Source: Alphaproteobacteria bacterium (GTDB taxonomy: Bacteria > Pseudomonadota > Alphaproteobacteria > SHNJ01). Taken from it: a DNA stretch of 64,000 bases. The notes beneath the pieces are model-generated. The model worked only from the letters and a program-made list of their open reading frames with translations. It did no database searches and was not told where the DNA came from. Of this stretch, positions 17,180-25,908 are shown one piece after another; the stretch's first letter is position 1, and every line of letters starts with the position of its first letter. The position numbers were made by a program, and so were the translations under genes. The stretch is from assembly GCA_004295055.1 (NCBI GenBank), contig SHNJ01000030.1, forward strand, positions 62,001-126,000, read 5' to 3'.

Positions 17180-18070
17180 GTGAATTTAGACTTGCAAGCA
17201 ATAGAAGAGGGAAGGCGAACGGCTGCGCTGCAACAAGTCCAAAAATTTTGGGAAGCGGTGCAACAAGACGCCACATTAAGCCGTTTGCAAGAACTGGGCA
17301 ATCTGCTGTCTTATACGGATGACGGATTTTCGGGATTAAAGCCTGTCGATCCAGTTCAAATCGGGTCTGAAAAATATGGTAAATTAAAAGCGGCTTGCAT
17401 TGAATACGCCAAAGACCGATTTGCGTTGTTATTGCTATTTAAAGACAATACGCAAGGATTCTCCGATACGGATGCGCATAAGACGGTTAAAAAAATAAAA
17501 TGGTTATTGTATACAGCGCAGACCGATTATTCCGTTCTTGTGCAAGGGCAATCCGATGAAAATGTTAAAGCCGTTATCCAAGATGTGCTGAGAATGACAC
17601 TTGTTTATACAATTCGCGGCTGTTTGTCAGGATGTTATGCCGAAACTAATTTTGCAAAACCTTCTTGCTTTACGACTATTTTACCAAAATCTTTGGATCA
17701 GTTACAGATCGAGCATGCGGATACAGATTATCGGTTGATTGATCCTTTGGAAAAAATTCCTTCGGATCAAATGAAGACAATCGTTCATAATATAAAAGAT
17801 CGCAAACCGGATATCGCCACGCTCGATTTCATATATAGCCGTTTTTATGATCCCAAAAAACCGGACCATAAAAATTTAGCCAGATTTATGCTGCAACAAG
17901 CGGACACATTGGGATTTAGTCTTGCTCATTTGCCAAGTATGGGGGGCTTAATGGAGCCGGATAAAGCCTATGGGCTTATAGGTGACGTTATGGAATTAAG
18001 ATTTGATGCGCTGGCCCAAAAAGCAAATGCGGCGATTGGAACTTATGCCGGTGGCCGCGCTTCAAAATAA
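17180..18070 (+). CDS. Hypothetical protein, 296 residues
   Basis: I do not recognise this protein. It has a GTG start after a GGCAGGG stretch about 10 bases upstream. It is mostly helical by composition and has no signal peptide or membrane segment. There are four Cys, two of them in RGCLSGCYAE (about residues 151-160) in the middle. The N-terminal third is rich in Gln and charged residues (EEGRRTAALQQVQKFWEAVQQ region, about 9-29). It lies between the hppA terminator and the convergent bamE gene, so it is transcribed alone. Function is unknown. Confidence 0.7.
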   Translation: MNLDLQAIEEGRRTAALQQVQKFWEAVQQDATLSRLQELGNLLSYTDDGFSGLKPVDPVQIGSEKYGKLKAACIEYAKDRFALLLLFKDNTQGFSDTDAHKTVKKIKWLLYTAQTDYSVLVQGQSDENVKAVIQDVLRMTLVYTIRGCLSGCYAETNFAKPSCFTTILPKSLDQLQIEHADTDYRLIDPLEKIPSDQMKTIVHNIKDRKPDIATLDFIYSRFYDPKKPDHKNLARFMLQQADTLGFSLAHLPSMGGLMEPDKAYGLIGDVMELRFDALAQKANAAIGTYAGGRASK

Positions 18071-18077
18071 ACCGCAG

Positions 18078-18533
18078 TTATTTGCCGTTATTGACACCCT
18101 CGCGGCCGCTGAAACGGCCGATATTGCCCAACATTTGTTGCATGATTGTCAGCTGGCTTTCAGAAGACGGGGTGGTTTGATCAACGGTTTTGACGAAATC
18201 GGCATCGTTTAGATCTTTGTAATCGATAGCCTGGACGATACCGCCCTTGTCAAAATGGACGATGACAATATTCTGTTGCTTGATTTTTGGTTTGCGAAAC
18301 GCCCAGGTTTCGGTCTTCTGGCTGATGTAATACCAAGTTAAATCGCCAAAGGTACTGGTGGCGCCGGGGCTACCAAGAACAGAAGAAACATCGGTGATCG
18401 AGGATTTTCCGATTTCAATTTGCTTGATTTTATCGGGATCAACCATTACGCCGCGGTCATCTACGTTGGTCGCGCAGGCGGCCAAGGATAAGATAACAAA
18501 CAAAGCGAATAGGAAAAGAATTTTTGAATGCAT
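18078..18533 (-). CDS. bamE: Outer membrane protein assembly factor BamE
   Basis: BamE (SmpA/OmlA) is a small lipoprotein of the BAM complex that inserts beta-barrel proteins into the outer membrane. The start at 18533 gives a 151-residue precursor with a signal peptide and lipobox SLAAC, with Cys at position 19. The fold's signature IKQIEIGKSSITDVSSVLGSP (in part: IEIGKSSITDVSSVLGSP) follows at about residues 40-57, then the TWYYIS strand. The longer reading frame upstream runs through a palindromic repeat and is not credible. It is divergent from the bc1 chaperone gene, as in many Alphaproteobacteria. Confidence 0.88.
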   Translation of the reverse strand: MHSKILFLFALFVILSLAACATNVDDRGVMVDPDKIKQIEIGKSSITDVSSVLGSPGATSTFGDLTWYYISQKTETWAFRKPKIKQQNIVIVHFDKGGIVQAIDYKDLNDADFVKTVDQTTPSSESQLTIMQQMLGNIGRFSGREGVNNGK

Positions 18534-18601
18534 TGGTGTAGGGATAGACGATTTCGAAAGGCAAGGCAATCGGGTACTTTGTCCATTTGAAAAAAATAAT
18601 T

Positions 18602-18711
18602 CCCCTCCCTTTGGGAGGGGTAAGGGGAGGGTTAGGCCTGGCGGTGCAAACATTGACCGCAGCGATTACAAAAAGACCTTACCCCCACCTAACCTCCCCC
18701 AAAGGGGGAGG
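18602..18711. repeat. Nested palindromic element, copy 2, upstream of bamE
   Basis: This is a 110 bp element between the divergent bamE and bc1 chaperone genes. The left end is CCCCTCCC-TTT-GGGAGGGG (18602-18620) and the right end is CCTCCCCC-AAA-GGGGGAGG (18693-18711). Each end is itself a hairpin, and the ends are imperfect inverted repeats of each other. Inner GGGTTAGG and CCTAACC stretches form a second pair. Copy 3 at 62.5 kb has exactly these two ends in reverse order and orientation. Confidence 0.88.
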
Positions 18712-18820
18712 AATTTAAAAATATTGTTTTTACCAAACCCAGTACTGACAATTGTTAAGTTATGATTAGGAAGTATTTAACCCTATTTACTAATTACCAA
18801 TTTCTGATTACTACTGGATT

Positions 18821-19378
18821 ATGTTTTCCATAGCTATTACTAAACGTCAGCGGCAATTGCGCGACGCCGCATTCGATCTTTACTGTAAATCCGTCGATCA
18901 GGCACGGAACGAATATCTATATTCCGAATGCCAAGTGCCAGATACGGTGGATGGCCGTTTTGATTTGATCGTTTTGCATTTATTTATAATTATCCACGCC
19001 ACCCAAAAATTTTCCGACCGTAACAGTGCCGACTTACAGCAAAAATTGTTTGATACATTGTTTTGGGACATGGATCGCAATTTACGCGAAATGGGTGCGG
19101 GAGATTTGGGCGTGCCCCGCCGTATCAAGGCAATGATGCTGGCTTTCAATGGGCGTTGTCATGCCTATGCCGAAGCTTTGCAGACTGGCAATAACGAGGC
19201 TTTGATTGGAGCATTGCTAAAAAATGTTTATCGCGACGATAAGACGGTGAACCGGGCATCTGTTGAGAAGCTTGCCTTGTATTTACAGGCTCAGTTGGCC
19301 CATTTAAAAGCCTTTAATTCCGCCGATTTTTGGGATGGGACCGCCCAATTTCAGCCATTTCCCCAGAAATTAGCCTAA
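18821..19378 (+). CDS. Ubiquinol-cytochrome c chaperone family protein
   Basis: This 185-residue protein resembles the CBP3/UQCC1 family, which assists assembly of cytochrome b and the bc1 complex. The recognisable pattern is the N-terminal AAFDLYCKSVDQARN, then DTVDGRFDLIVLHLFIIIH, then LFDTLFWDMDRNLREMGAGDLGVPRRIK, quoted in part. Position beside bamE is the usual alphaproteobacterial context and supports the call. It is probably cytoplasmic or membrane associated and lacks a signal peptide. The presence of this gene implies that the cell has a bc1 complex. Confidence 0.85.
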   Translation: MFSIAITKRQRQLRDAAFDLYCKSVDQARNEYLYSECQVPDTVDGRFDLIVLHLFIIIHATQKFSDRNSADLQQKLFDTLFWDMDRNLREMGAGDLGVPRRIKAMMLAFNGRCHAYAEALQTGNNEALIGALLKNVYRDDKTVNRASVEKLALYLQAQLAHLKAFNSADFWDGTAQFQPFPQKLA

Positions 19379-19462
19379 ATCTGTTTATCCTATTGCGTTG
19401 GATAGAGTTTTCGGCTAAATAGGGCGCTTCGTTTTGCCGTACCGCAACAGGCAAAATAGTGT

Positions 19463-19537
19463 GAGTGCGTAGCTCAGCGGTAGAGCATCTGACTTTTAAT
19501 CAGAGGGTCGAGGGTTCGACCCCCTCCGCGCTCACCA
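19463..19537 (+). tRNA. tRNA-Lys (anticodon TTT)
   Basis: This is a full cloverleaf with CCA encoded. The acceptor stem is GAGTGCG pairing with CGCGCTC (one G-T wobble). The D arm is GCTC-AGCGGTA-GAGC, the anticodon arm TCTGA-CTTTTAA-TCAGA with anticodon TTT, and the T arm GAGGG-TTCGACC-CCCTC. The discriminator base is A. Confidence 0.96.
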
Positions 19538-19575
19538 CCCTACGCCCATCAAAACAAATATTAAGTCCTAGGGTT

Positions 19576-19608
19576 GTCCGGCGTAGCTCGGCACGAGCGA
19601 AGACGGAC
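19576..19608. repeat. Hairpin element 3' of tRNA-Lys
   Basis: GTCCG (19576-19580) pairs with CGGAC (19604-19608), and inside it CTCG pairs with CGAG around GCA. The unpaired inner sides (GCGTAG and CGAAGA) resemble the core of another hairpin found just after tRNA-His at 42.6 kb. No T run follows, so a terminator role is uncertain. Confidence 0.55.
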
Positions 19609-19783
19609 TGATCGGGCAAAGGCTACGGCTGGCAAGCCCCCCTATAACACACCTCTCTTTATCCATTATTTATGGGCATTTTTGGCGTTTTTTATATTTC
19701 CTATTATAATATTTCCCATCTCCACTATCATGACTAATAAAGATACAATTTTTTATAGGGCCTTATTTTTATAGAGTTTTTTG

Positions 19784-19812
19784 TTGCCTAACTGTTCTTT
19801 TTAAGATATAAA
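19784..19812 (+). promoter_or_regulatory. Candidate promoter of the envelope module
   Basis: TTGCCT (19784-19789) and TATAAA (19807-19812) are spaced by 17 bases; they match the sigma-70 consensus at 4 and 5 of 6 positions. The -10 element lies 83 bases before the ATG at 19896. This is a pattern match without other support. Confidence 0.4.
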
Positions 19813-19895
19813 TTTTCCCCAGTGCTAAATGGTAAAAATTGGCACAAAAAAATTACAGGGCAAAAGTTAATAGTCTTAAATGGAGGAAAAGGGTC

Positions 19896-20663
19896 ATGGC
19901 TAATTCGAATTATAAAGTAGTTACTGGTGCGGCAGCGGTATTCGCGGCGGCAGCGATGTTGGGTGGATGTTCTTCTGCGCCTAAAACAGAAGAGCAGGCA
20001 GGAGCCCCAAAAGTTTCTTATGCAGCCCCAAGATCCGGTGTTCTTAATACACTCGGTCAGGTTACCGATTTAAATCCTTCCAGACCGGCTTTGCAAGATA
20101 ATGGATTCGCGACTGTTGGTCCGGTGCGTGGCCAGCCTAATTCGGGTTTTTATACCGTTGATGCCATAGTATACAGCCCAGTGCAAAAAGCGGATGTGGT
20201 GTTAACTGGAACTATTAACGAAACCCAATACAATGCGCTTGCAGGCGCATATGCAGCCACCAAAGCGCGTCACCTTTTTTCGACCAATCGTGAGATTCAA
20301 TTTTCGTTGACCCCAGTTACTGGCGCTGAAGCCGAAGCAGCTAAATCTCGTCTTTTAAACAGAGTGTCCATAAGCACGGATAATTCTGTTGGTGTAGAAG
20401 CGTTTGTATTCGATGTCGGCAATGTAAAGGGCCGTGTAATTATTGACAACTTGTCTGCCAATGATGATTCGAAGATCGTTACCTTTACCAACCCGGGCCC
20501 ATTTTCCACCCCAGATCAAGTTAAGGCGGCTAAAGAACGTTTACTGCCACCAAAACCAATGACGGGAACAAATGACGGACGTGAACCCGCTCCTCTTTCC
20601 TATAGCGGAAATACACAATCTTTCTTTGTAGCTGCTACGAGACAGCGCGACGCTAGAGCTTAA
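19896..20663 (+). CDS. Lipoprotein of an unrecognised envelope module
   Basis: The start at 19896 is chosen for GGAGG at 19882-19886, 9 bases upstream; an earlier in-frame start lacks this. The 255-residue product has a signal peptide and a lipobox MLGGC with Cys25, so it should be a lipoprotein. After a linker, residues about 84-195 form a domain with the pattern FYTVDAIVYSPVQ, FSLTPVTGAEAEAAKSRLLN (136-155), then VEAFVFDVGNVKGRVIIDNL (167-186). This pattern is also seen three times in the next protein. The gap to the next gene is 60 bases with no terminator, so they are probably one transcript. I know no family for it. Confidence 0.75.
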   Translation: MANSNYKVVTGAAAVFAAAAMLGGCSSAPKTEEQAGAPKVSYAAPRSGVLNTLGQVTDLNPSRPALQDNGFATVGPVRGQPNSGFYTVDAIVYSPVQKADVVLTGTINETQYNALAGAYAATKARHLFSTNREIQFSLTPVTGAEAEAAKSRLLNRVSISTDNSVGVEAFVFDVGNVKGRVIIDNLSANDDSKIVTFTNPGPFSTPDQVKAAKERLLPPKPMTGTNDGREPAPLSYSGNTQSFFVAATRQRDARA

Positions 20664-20723
20664 GCTTGGGATTCTAGGTTTAAAAAATAATAACAAATAT
20701 TTTGCTATTTATGGAGCTTTCAG

Positions 20724-23700
20724 ATGGCAATTAAATTAAGAGGGTTATTGGCCGGTTTAGCAGTGGCAGTTGGCGGCGCAACAGCCCCAGCCATGGCGCA
20801 ACAAGATGCGGCCCCGCAACAACCAGCGGTCGTTACAACCGTAGTCGATAACGACAATGCGCCAAAATTTAATGGCGAAGATCAAGCCTATATCGGTTTT
20901 ACCGCCGATGGTCAGGCGCTTGGTTATGTCGGCGGCAATATCGGTACGTTCAATGTAACCGCCGATGCCTTGGCCAAAGAAATGGCCCAAGGCAAACAAG
21001 GCGATAACGGTTTCTTCGCGGTCGATAGCGATAACGGCAATAATTCTTTTGATGTTGGGTTTCAAGTTTTATCCGGTCAGGCTGCTGTTGATGCAGCGGC
21101 ATCATTAAAGCAAGTTGATCCGGCCAATATTTACACCTTTGAATTTGTTCAAGGCAAAACTATTGCCGGCACTTCGATGGTTGAAGGCGTGGGATTAACC
21201 CGGCCATTTGCGAATTCTTCGGCGGCTGAAAGTGCGGCGAATGAATTATCGAAAGCGACCGCGCGTGTAGCTTTGGCTGAACAGGCAAAATTGGCTGCGG
21301 CTAATCCGGCTGTCACAACAACCAACACGGCTCCTGTTGCTGCTACCTCGCCGGTAGAAAACAATAATGTGGCCACTCAACCGGCTGCGACGACATCGGT
21401 GTCTACGCCAGAACAAGTTGCCCGTATGATGGGTTGGAAACCGGCAAATGAAACCGGCGCAACTCAAGCGGCTGCGAATACTGTTGTGGCAGATGCCAAT
21501 AACAATGCCGCTGCTAATACGGCAGTGGCTTCGAATCCTACGTCAACACCGTCTGTTGCTACTAGTGTCGTGGAAGTGAACTCCGCTACCGTACTGCATG
21601 TAGAACAAGGCGATGCTGGTTTTCTGTTGATGCCGGCGCAAGGAAATCCTTTGGTGATTTTCCCAGCCAGCAAGCAAGTAGTAGAAGTAACCGTTAACAA
21701 AGCGGCTTTGGCGGAACAATTTGCGCAAAACGCCAACAATCAAGCTTCGGCTTATTTCCCGCAAGGTTCTTTCGGCAATTCGAATGCGATGAGCTATCGC
21801 TTATTGTCCGGGGCGGAAGCCAATACGGTATTGCAATCCGCTAGCCAGGTATTGACCGGGGCGTTGCAGCAAGTTGATAACCCAGAAGCGATCGCAGAAG
21901 CAAAAACCGGCGATGGTTTCACGCAATCGGATGATAAGGGCGATGGTTTTCTGTATACCTTGGAAGTTGTAAAGGTGGACGGTACGCCGAATACTATCGA
22001 AGTGAATAATCTGGTTTTGTCCGGCGACAATACTCACGGCGGCAAAGGCGATATTAATGCCTTTATTACGGCCTTAAAGGGCGCACAAACCTCTGTGACC
22101 ACGATTGCTCAGGTAAATCAGTCGCATATGACTGCTTCTTCTGTAGTTGCAGCGATGACTCCGACCGCGACCCCAGCGCCAGCCACGGCCCCAGTTTCGG
22201 TGCCAGCGGCAGCTAATGCCGATTCTGTGAATGATCCTGCCGTAGACACTGGTGTATCCACGATCAGCCCGGAAGCCATGAATGCTTTAAGCAATGTTTC
22301 GGCTTCTAATGCTGCTACACCAAGCGCCGTGACTGAGACGATAAGTGTTCCTTCGGTAAATACAGCGACAAGTAATTCTAACACAGTACCAGGAGCAACT
22401 GTAACGGCTTCGAGCGATATCAATCCAGATATGCTGAATTTTGCATTGGCATTTGCCAGTGGCGACATGGATTATTCCATTCTGCACACTTATAACAATT
22501 CCGTTTATGTTATTAATAATGACGGTGTTGTGCAGAAACTGGAATCTGATACCACCAATTTAGAAGAGTTATCTTCGACTGGTGCATCGTTGTTGCAGGT
22601 AACATCCGTTCCAGCAGAAGAGCAGGCGCAGATATTGCAAAGTGCAAAAGCTTCTGCAATCACAATGGTGGATGTGTTTAACCGTTATGATGCCAACAAT
22701 ACGGCTTCACACTTCGAATTGGCGGTTGCACAAGTAATTTCTATTTATGATGATGCTGTCTTCATTCAAACCCAGGATTTGCGCGGCAATGTCAGTGTGT
22801 TGCGGTTGGCGGCGCAAAGTGTGCAATCTCAGTTGGATTGTTTATCGCCTGTTTCGACATCAAATCCAGCGCCTCAAGCAGTTGCTACGGTAGATCTTCC
22901 TAATGGCTGGAGTGTGACTGGCGACATGGGCGATTCTGGCTCCAATTTAAATGTGTTTGGACTGCCTTCGGCGCAAGCAAGCAAGAATACTGCTCCAGGT
23001 CCAGTTGCAGCAGGCGCCGCACAATCATCGAGCGATGGCGTTTCGCAAGTTCCTCTTCCAGTAATTACCAACCCAGACGGTATTACTGCTGTAAATTCTG
23101 GAACTGTAATTATTAACAATCCAGACGGATCCGGACAACAACCTTTGGTTATCACAAATCCTGATGCCGGCAATAGCGCTACAGCTGTTGATTCTAAGCC
23201 AACAAATGTTGTGGCGGCTGATGAAGGTGTGAAGAATAATGACGCTTCTGTTCCAGCCGCAACAGTTGCCCAAACGCCAGATGCTAATAAGACACCAGAA
23301 AGTTCGGGATTGGCCAGGATATTGGCCGTTGGTTTTGGCATACTCAGTGGTTTATTAGGTTTGGGCTGGTTAAGAAATAGGTCTAAGCTGAACGAAAGAA
23401 TTGCCCAGTTAGAGACTGAGAACTATCTTCGATTGGACGAATTGGCCACAGAACGTTACAGACTGGCAGAAGTTTTACGGAAGCATAATATTGATCCGGA
23501 CACACATGGTTTAATGTGGAGCGATCCTAATACCAAAGATAAATTGGTGCCTAAACCAGTGTCAGCGGATAATTCAGTTGCGCCGGTTGACTCAGCCAAA
23601 ACTGATGAAATTGATATGACAGAGCAGCAATTTAATCAGTATGTCGCTTTAAGAAGTGCTGTAGGCAGCTTAATGGAAGACTACAACGGTACCCAAAAGT

Positions 23701-24191
23701 TTGTGGATGCAAATACAACACTTACGCAAACAGCCGGTTATGGAAAAGGCAGCGAAAATATCGGTGGGCCGATTGCGGAATTAAAAACCGCTGTAGAAGG
23801 CTTGTTGCCTGATCATCCGAACTCCGCCAAAGTCGACAGTGCTTTGAAAAGCTTGAAGGATGTCGGTATTGAAATGGTAGCTCCGCAAAGTTCGGTGAGT
23901 GGACCTAACGGCCCTGGTGTTGTAGCTGTAACAGCATTAACCTTAGCCGCAGGGTTGGGAGGCGTGGTTTTGAATGATCAAGCCGTTGCAATGCCGGTTG
24001 CAACATCGTTAGTTGCTGTTAATACATCGGCGACCCCAAGTGAAATGGTTGTTGGCATTGATTATGGCGATGGTATTGTTCATAAAGCGGTCGTTGAAGA
24101 TGCTGTGGTATCCAAAGCATCTTCCCCGTATGGCGTATTCATTGCCGGTCCTATGTTTGACCGTTTAATGAGAGTGCATACAAGAAATTAA
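20724..24191 (+). CDS. Large membrane-anchored repeat protein, 1155 residues, unknown
   Basis: GGAG at 20713-20716 supports the start. Residues 1-25 are a signal peptide ending AMAQ. The long periplasmic part alternates low-complexity Ala/Thr/Val/Asn/Pro linkers (about 160-285, 455-560, 705-860) with three divergent domains at about 54-150, 290-435 and 585-695. Each domain has a FQVLSGQAAVDAA-like or YRLLSGAEANTVL-like motif followed by a YTFEFV- or YTLEVV-like strand. Three NPDG/NPDA motifs lie at 783-814. A membrane helix at about 863-883 is followed by a coiled coil (about 886-920) and an acidic region; a second hydrophobic stretch (about 1064-1090) lies near the end. It resembles FimV-type proteins only in its general plan. 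Confidence 0.78.
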   Translation: MAIKLRGLLAGLAVAVGGATAPAMAQQDAAPQQPAVVTTVVDNDNAPKFNGEDQAYIGFTADGQALGYVGGNIGTFNVTADALAKEMAQGKQGDNGFFAVDSDNGNNSFDVGFQVLSGQAAVDAAASLKQVDPANIYTFEFVQGKTIAGTSMVEGVGLTRPFANSSAAESAANELSKATARVALAEQAKLAAANPAVTTTNTAPVAATSPVENNNVATQPAATTSVSTPEQVARMMGWKPANETGATQAAANTVVADANNNAAANTAVASNPTSTPSVATSVVEVNSATVLHVEQGDAGFLLMPAQGNPLVIFPASKQVVEVTVNKAALAEQFAQNANNQASAYFPQGSFGNSNAMSYRLLSGAEANTVLQSASQVLTGALQQVDNPEAIAEAKTGDGFTQSDDKGDGFLYTLEVVKVDGTPNTIEVNNLVLSGDNTHGGKGDINAFITALKGAQTSVTTIAQVNQSHMTASSVVAAMTPTATPAPATAPVSVPAAANADSVNDPAVDTGVSTISPEAMNALSNVSASNAATPSAVTETISVPSVNTATSNSNTVPGATVTASSDINPDMLNFALAFASGDMDYSILHTYNNSVYVINNDGVVQKLESDTTNLEELSSTGASLLQVTSVPAEEQAQILQSAKASAITMVDVFNRYDANNTASHFELAVAQVISIYDDAVFIQTQDLRGNVSVLRLAAQSVQSQLDCLSPVSTSNPAPQAVATVDLPNGWSVTGDMGDSGSNLNVFGLPSAQASKNTAPGPVAAGAAQSSSDGVSQVPLPVITNPDGITAVNSGTVIINNPDGSGQQPLVITNPDAGNSATAVDSKPTNVVAADEGVKNNDASVPAATVAQTPDANKTPESSGLARILAVGFGILSGLLGLGWLRNRSKLNERIAQLETENYLRLDELATERYRLAEVLRKHNIDPDTHGLMWSDPNTKDKLVPKPVSADNSVAPVDSAKTDEIDMTEQQFNQYVALRSAVGSLMEDYNGTQKFVDANTTLTQTAGYGKGSENIGGPIAELKTAVEGLLPDHPNSAKVDSALKSLKDVGIEMVAPQSSVSGPNGPGVVAVTALTLAAGLGGVVLNDQAVAMPVATSLVAVNTSATPSEMVVGIDYGDGIVHKAVVEDAVVSKASSPYGVFIAGPMFDRLMRVHTRN

Positions 24192-24236
24192 GATAGACTC
24201 CATAAATTAACCATAAATAGACTATAACTTTAATCA

Positions 24237-24269
24237 GAGCCTTGCTAGAAATAGCCAGGCTCTTTTTTT
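24237..24269 (+). terminator. Rho-independent terminator of the envelope module
   Basis: GAGCCT and AGGCTC, extended by GCTA/TAGC beyond one mismatch, form a stem of about 10 pairs with a GAAA loop at 24237-24262, followed by a T run to 24269. It lies 46 bases after the 1155-residue gene's stop codon and closes the two-gene unit. Confidence 0.85.
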
Positions 24270-24303
24270 ATGTCTTCGTCCGATTTTGAATCAAAGGTGT
24301 ATT

Positions 24304-25389
24304 ATGAAACGTCTTTTTGTTGTTTCTGTATTATTGCTGGGTCTTGCCGCTTGCGCCGCGCCGACCATGACGGGGCCGGGGGCTTCGATTGACCGGGGTT
24401 TGATCGATGCGGAGCGGCAGAAACAATATGAATTGGCGGTTGAGGAGAATTTGAAACAATATGAACGGCTGAACCGTGTCGGATTTCCGATTTTGCGTGC
24501 TAACGCGGATTGGTGTGGACGCGATGGCCGCACCCGGCCCAGCATAGGCGCTCTGATCGCCGGCACGGCCCACATGAAAGAACCAACCAAAGCGGCGTTA
24601 AAACGTGTTTTAGAAATGAATAATGATGGCGCGGTGATCACCGGCGTTCCATCCGGCACACCTGCAGCGGAAGCGGGATTGCGGCGTGGCGATCAAATCG
24701 TGTCTTTAAACGGCCAAACCGTCAGCGCGCAGACCAATTCAGCCGAATTGCTTGACGATATGAAAAAAGCCGCTGACGATTCTTTTGCCCATAAAAAACC
24801 GTTAACTTTGGCCATTAACCGCGATGGCAAATCCATAACCAAAAGCGTCTCTCCGGTTTTGGCGTGCGATTTTTATGTGGCAATCGACAATAAAGATGTC
24901 ATCAACGCGTTTGCCGACGGAAAAGGTATTGTTTTTACCAAAGGCATGATGCGTTTCGCGAACGAGGATGATGAACTGGCCGTGGTTATGGGCCACGAGC
25001 TTGGCCATAATTTAAACCATCATATTGATTCCAAGAAAACCAATGCTGCCGGCGGACTGTTGCTGGATATTTTGGCGGCGGCCGGCGGGGTTAATACTCA
25101 GGGAATGTTTAGCGGTTTGGCCGCCAGCGCCTATAGCCAGGATTTCGAACGGGAAGCTGATTATGTGGGATTATACTTAACCGCGCGCGGCGGATATGAT
25201 ATCGAAGATGCGCCAAATTTCTGGCGCCGCATGGCGATTGAAAGCCCGGCGTCTATCAAAGACAGCCACACATCCAGCCATCCAGCGACACCGGAACGGT
25301 TTTTGGCTTTGGAATCGACGGTAAAAGAAATCGAATCGAAACTGTCATCCAAACGCAAGCTGGAACCCGATAAGAATTTGAGATTCTAG
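24304..25389 (+). CDS. M48 family metalloprotease lipoprotein with PDZ domain
   Basis: This is a predicted envelope zinc protease. The start at 24304 gives a 361-residue precursor with a signal peptide and lipobox LAAC (Cys17). A PDZ domain covers about residues 95-175 (ITGVPSGTPAAEAGLRRGD). The M48 catalytic motif is HELGH, followed by NLNHH, and a third ligand Glu lies downstream in FEREADYVGLYL. The C-terminal SSHPATPERFLAL is also typical of M48 proteins. PDZ plus M48 in a lipoprotein suggests quality control of envelope proteins, like BepA or YcaL/LoiP in general role. Its neighbours give no further clue. Confidence 0.88.
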   Translation: MKRLFVVSVLLLGLAACAAPTMTGPGASIDRGLIDAERQKQYELAVEENLKQYERLNRVGFPILRANADWCGRDGRTRPSIGALIAGTAHMKEPTKAALKRVLEMNNDGAVITGVPSGTPAAEAGLRRGDQIVSLNGQTVSAQTNSAELLDDMKKAADDSFAHKKPLTLAINRDGKSITKSVSPVLACDFYVAIDNKDVINAFADGKGIVFTKGMMRFANEDDELAVVMGHELGHNLNHHIDSKKTNAAGGLLLDILAAAGGVNTQGMFSGLAASAYSQDFEREADYVGLYLTARGGYDIEDAPNFWRRMAIESPASIKDSHTSSHPATPERFLALESTVKEIESKLSSKRKLEPDKNLRF

Positions 25390-25907
25390 GATTTTTTGGA
25401 ATAACGTTCGATAGCGACTTTTAGCGTTTGTTTTAATTGCTGGCCCACGGTGCCGCCGTCGCCATTGATTTTTTGTATAACGACAATTTGCATCGTATCA
25501 ATATGCGCTTTGATAATCTCCAGTTGCGGTTTGCTTGCGGTTTTCAAGCCATCGGTAAAGTCAAATAAGAACGTGGCGAATTCAGTCAAAAGAGGATAGC
25601 CAAAGCTGGATCCCTGGCCGCGCAATTCGTGAACAAGGCGGTTAATCTTACGGATGTAAGGGGCTTGGGCGTCGCCTTCCGCACCGGAACACTGAACAAA
25701 AGCTTCCTGCAATTCAGCCAGTTCATCACTGGCGCTTTCGGTATAGCTTTTTGATATCTCTTCGACTTTCTTTTCAGCGCGGCTGATAATATCCGGGTCG
25801 ATACTGCCTAATTTACCCGGCATACCGCCAACTTTTTCGCGCAACTTGTTTGGCAAAATGACTTCGCGGGATTTTCTTTTCTTTGGATCGGATGGAATAT
25901 TGGCCAT
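25386..25907 (-). CDS. Hpt domain phosphotransfer protein
   Basis: The start at 25907 is supported by GGAG six bases upstream on the minus strand and gives 173 residues. The central motif RLVHELRGQGSSFGYPLL (about 90-107) matches the histidine phosphotransfer consensus H-x-L-[KR]-G, with His93 as the likely phosphorylated residue. The rest is helical. It starts one base after the stop codon of the receiver gene upstream, so the two are co-translated. An Hpt protein normally passes phosphate between receivers of a phosphorelay; the adjacent receiver is the natural partner. It overlaps the end of the convergent M48 gene by 4 bases. Confidence 0.75.
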   Translation of the reverse strand: MANIPSDPKKRKSREVILPNKLREKVGGMPGKLGSIDPDIISRAEKKVEEISKSYTESASDELAELQEAFVQCSGAEGDAQAPYIRKINRLVHELRGQGSSFGYPLLTEFATFLFDFTDGLKTASKPQLEIIKAHIDTMQIVVIQKINGDGGTVGQQLKQTLKVAIERYSKKS

Positions 25908-25908
25908 T

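Larger units (their letters stand above)
19538..19895 (+). other. Intergenic region after tRNA-Lys
   Basis: This 358-base stretch has no credible gene. It begins with a GC-rich hairpin (19576-19608) and then becomes AT-rich. A candidate promoter lies at 19784-19812 for the lipoprotein gene that starts at 19896. A 66-residue open frame here overlaps the hairpin and has no ribosome binding site, so I do not count it as a gene. Confidence 0.6.

Noticed and set aside
18534-18653. Upstream extension of the bamE reading frame
   Set aside because: It passes through the palindromic element; a signal peptide and lipobox follow the start at 18533, so the extension is not used.
19574-19774. 66-residue open frame after tRNA-Lys
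   Set aside because: It begins in a structured hairpin, has no ribosome binding site and its hydrophobic stretch can come from AT-rich DNA.
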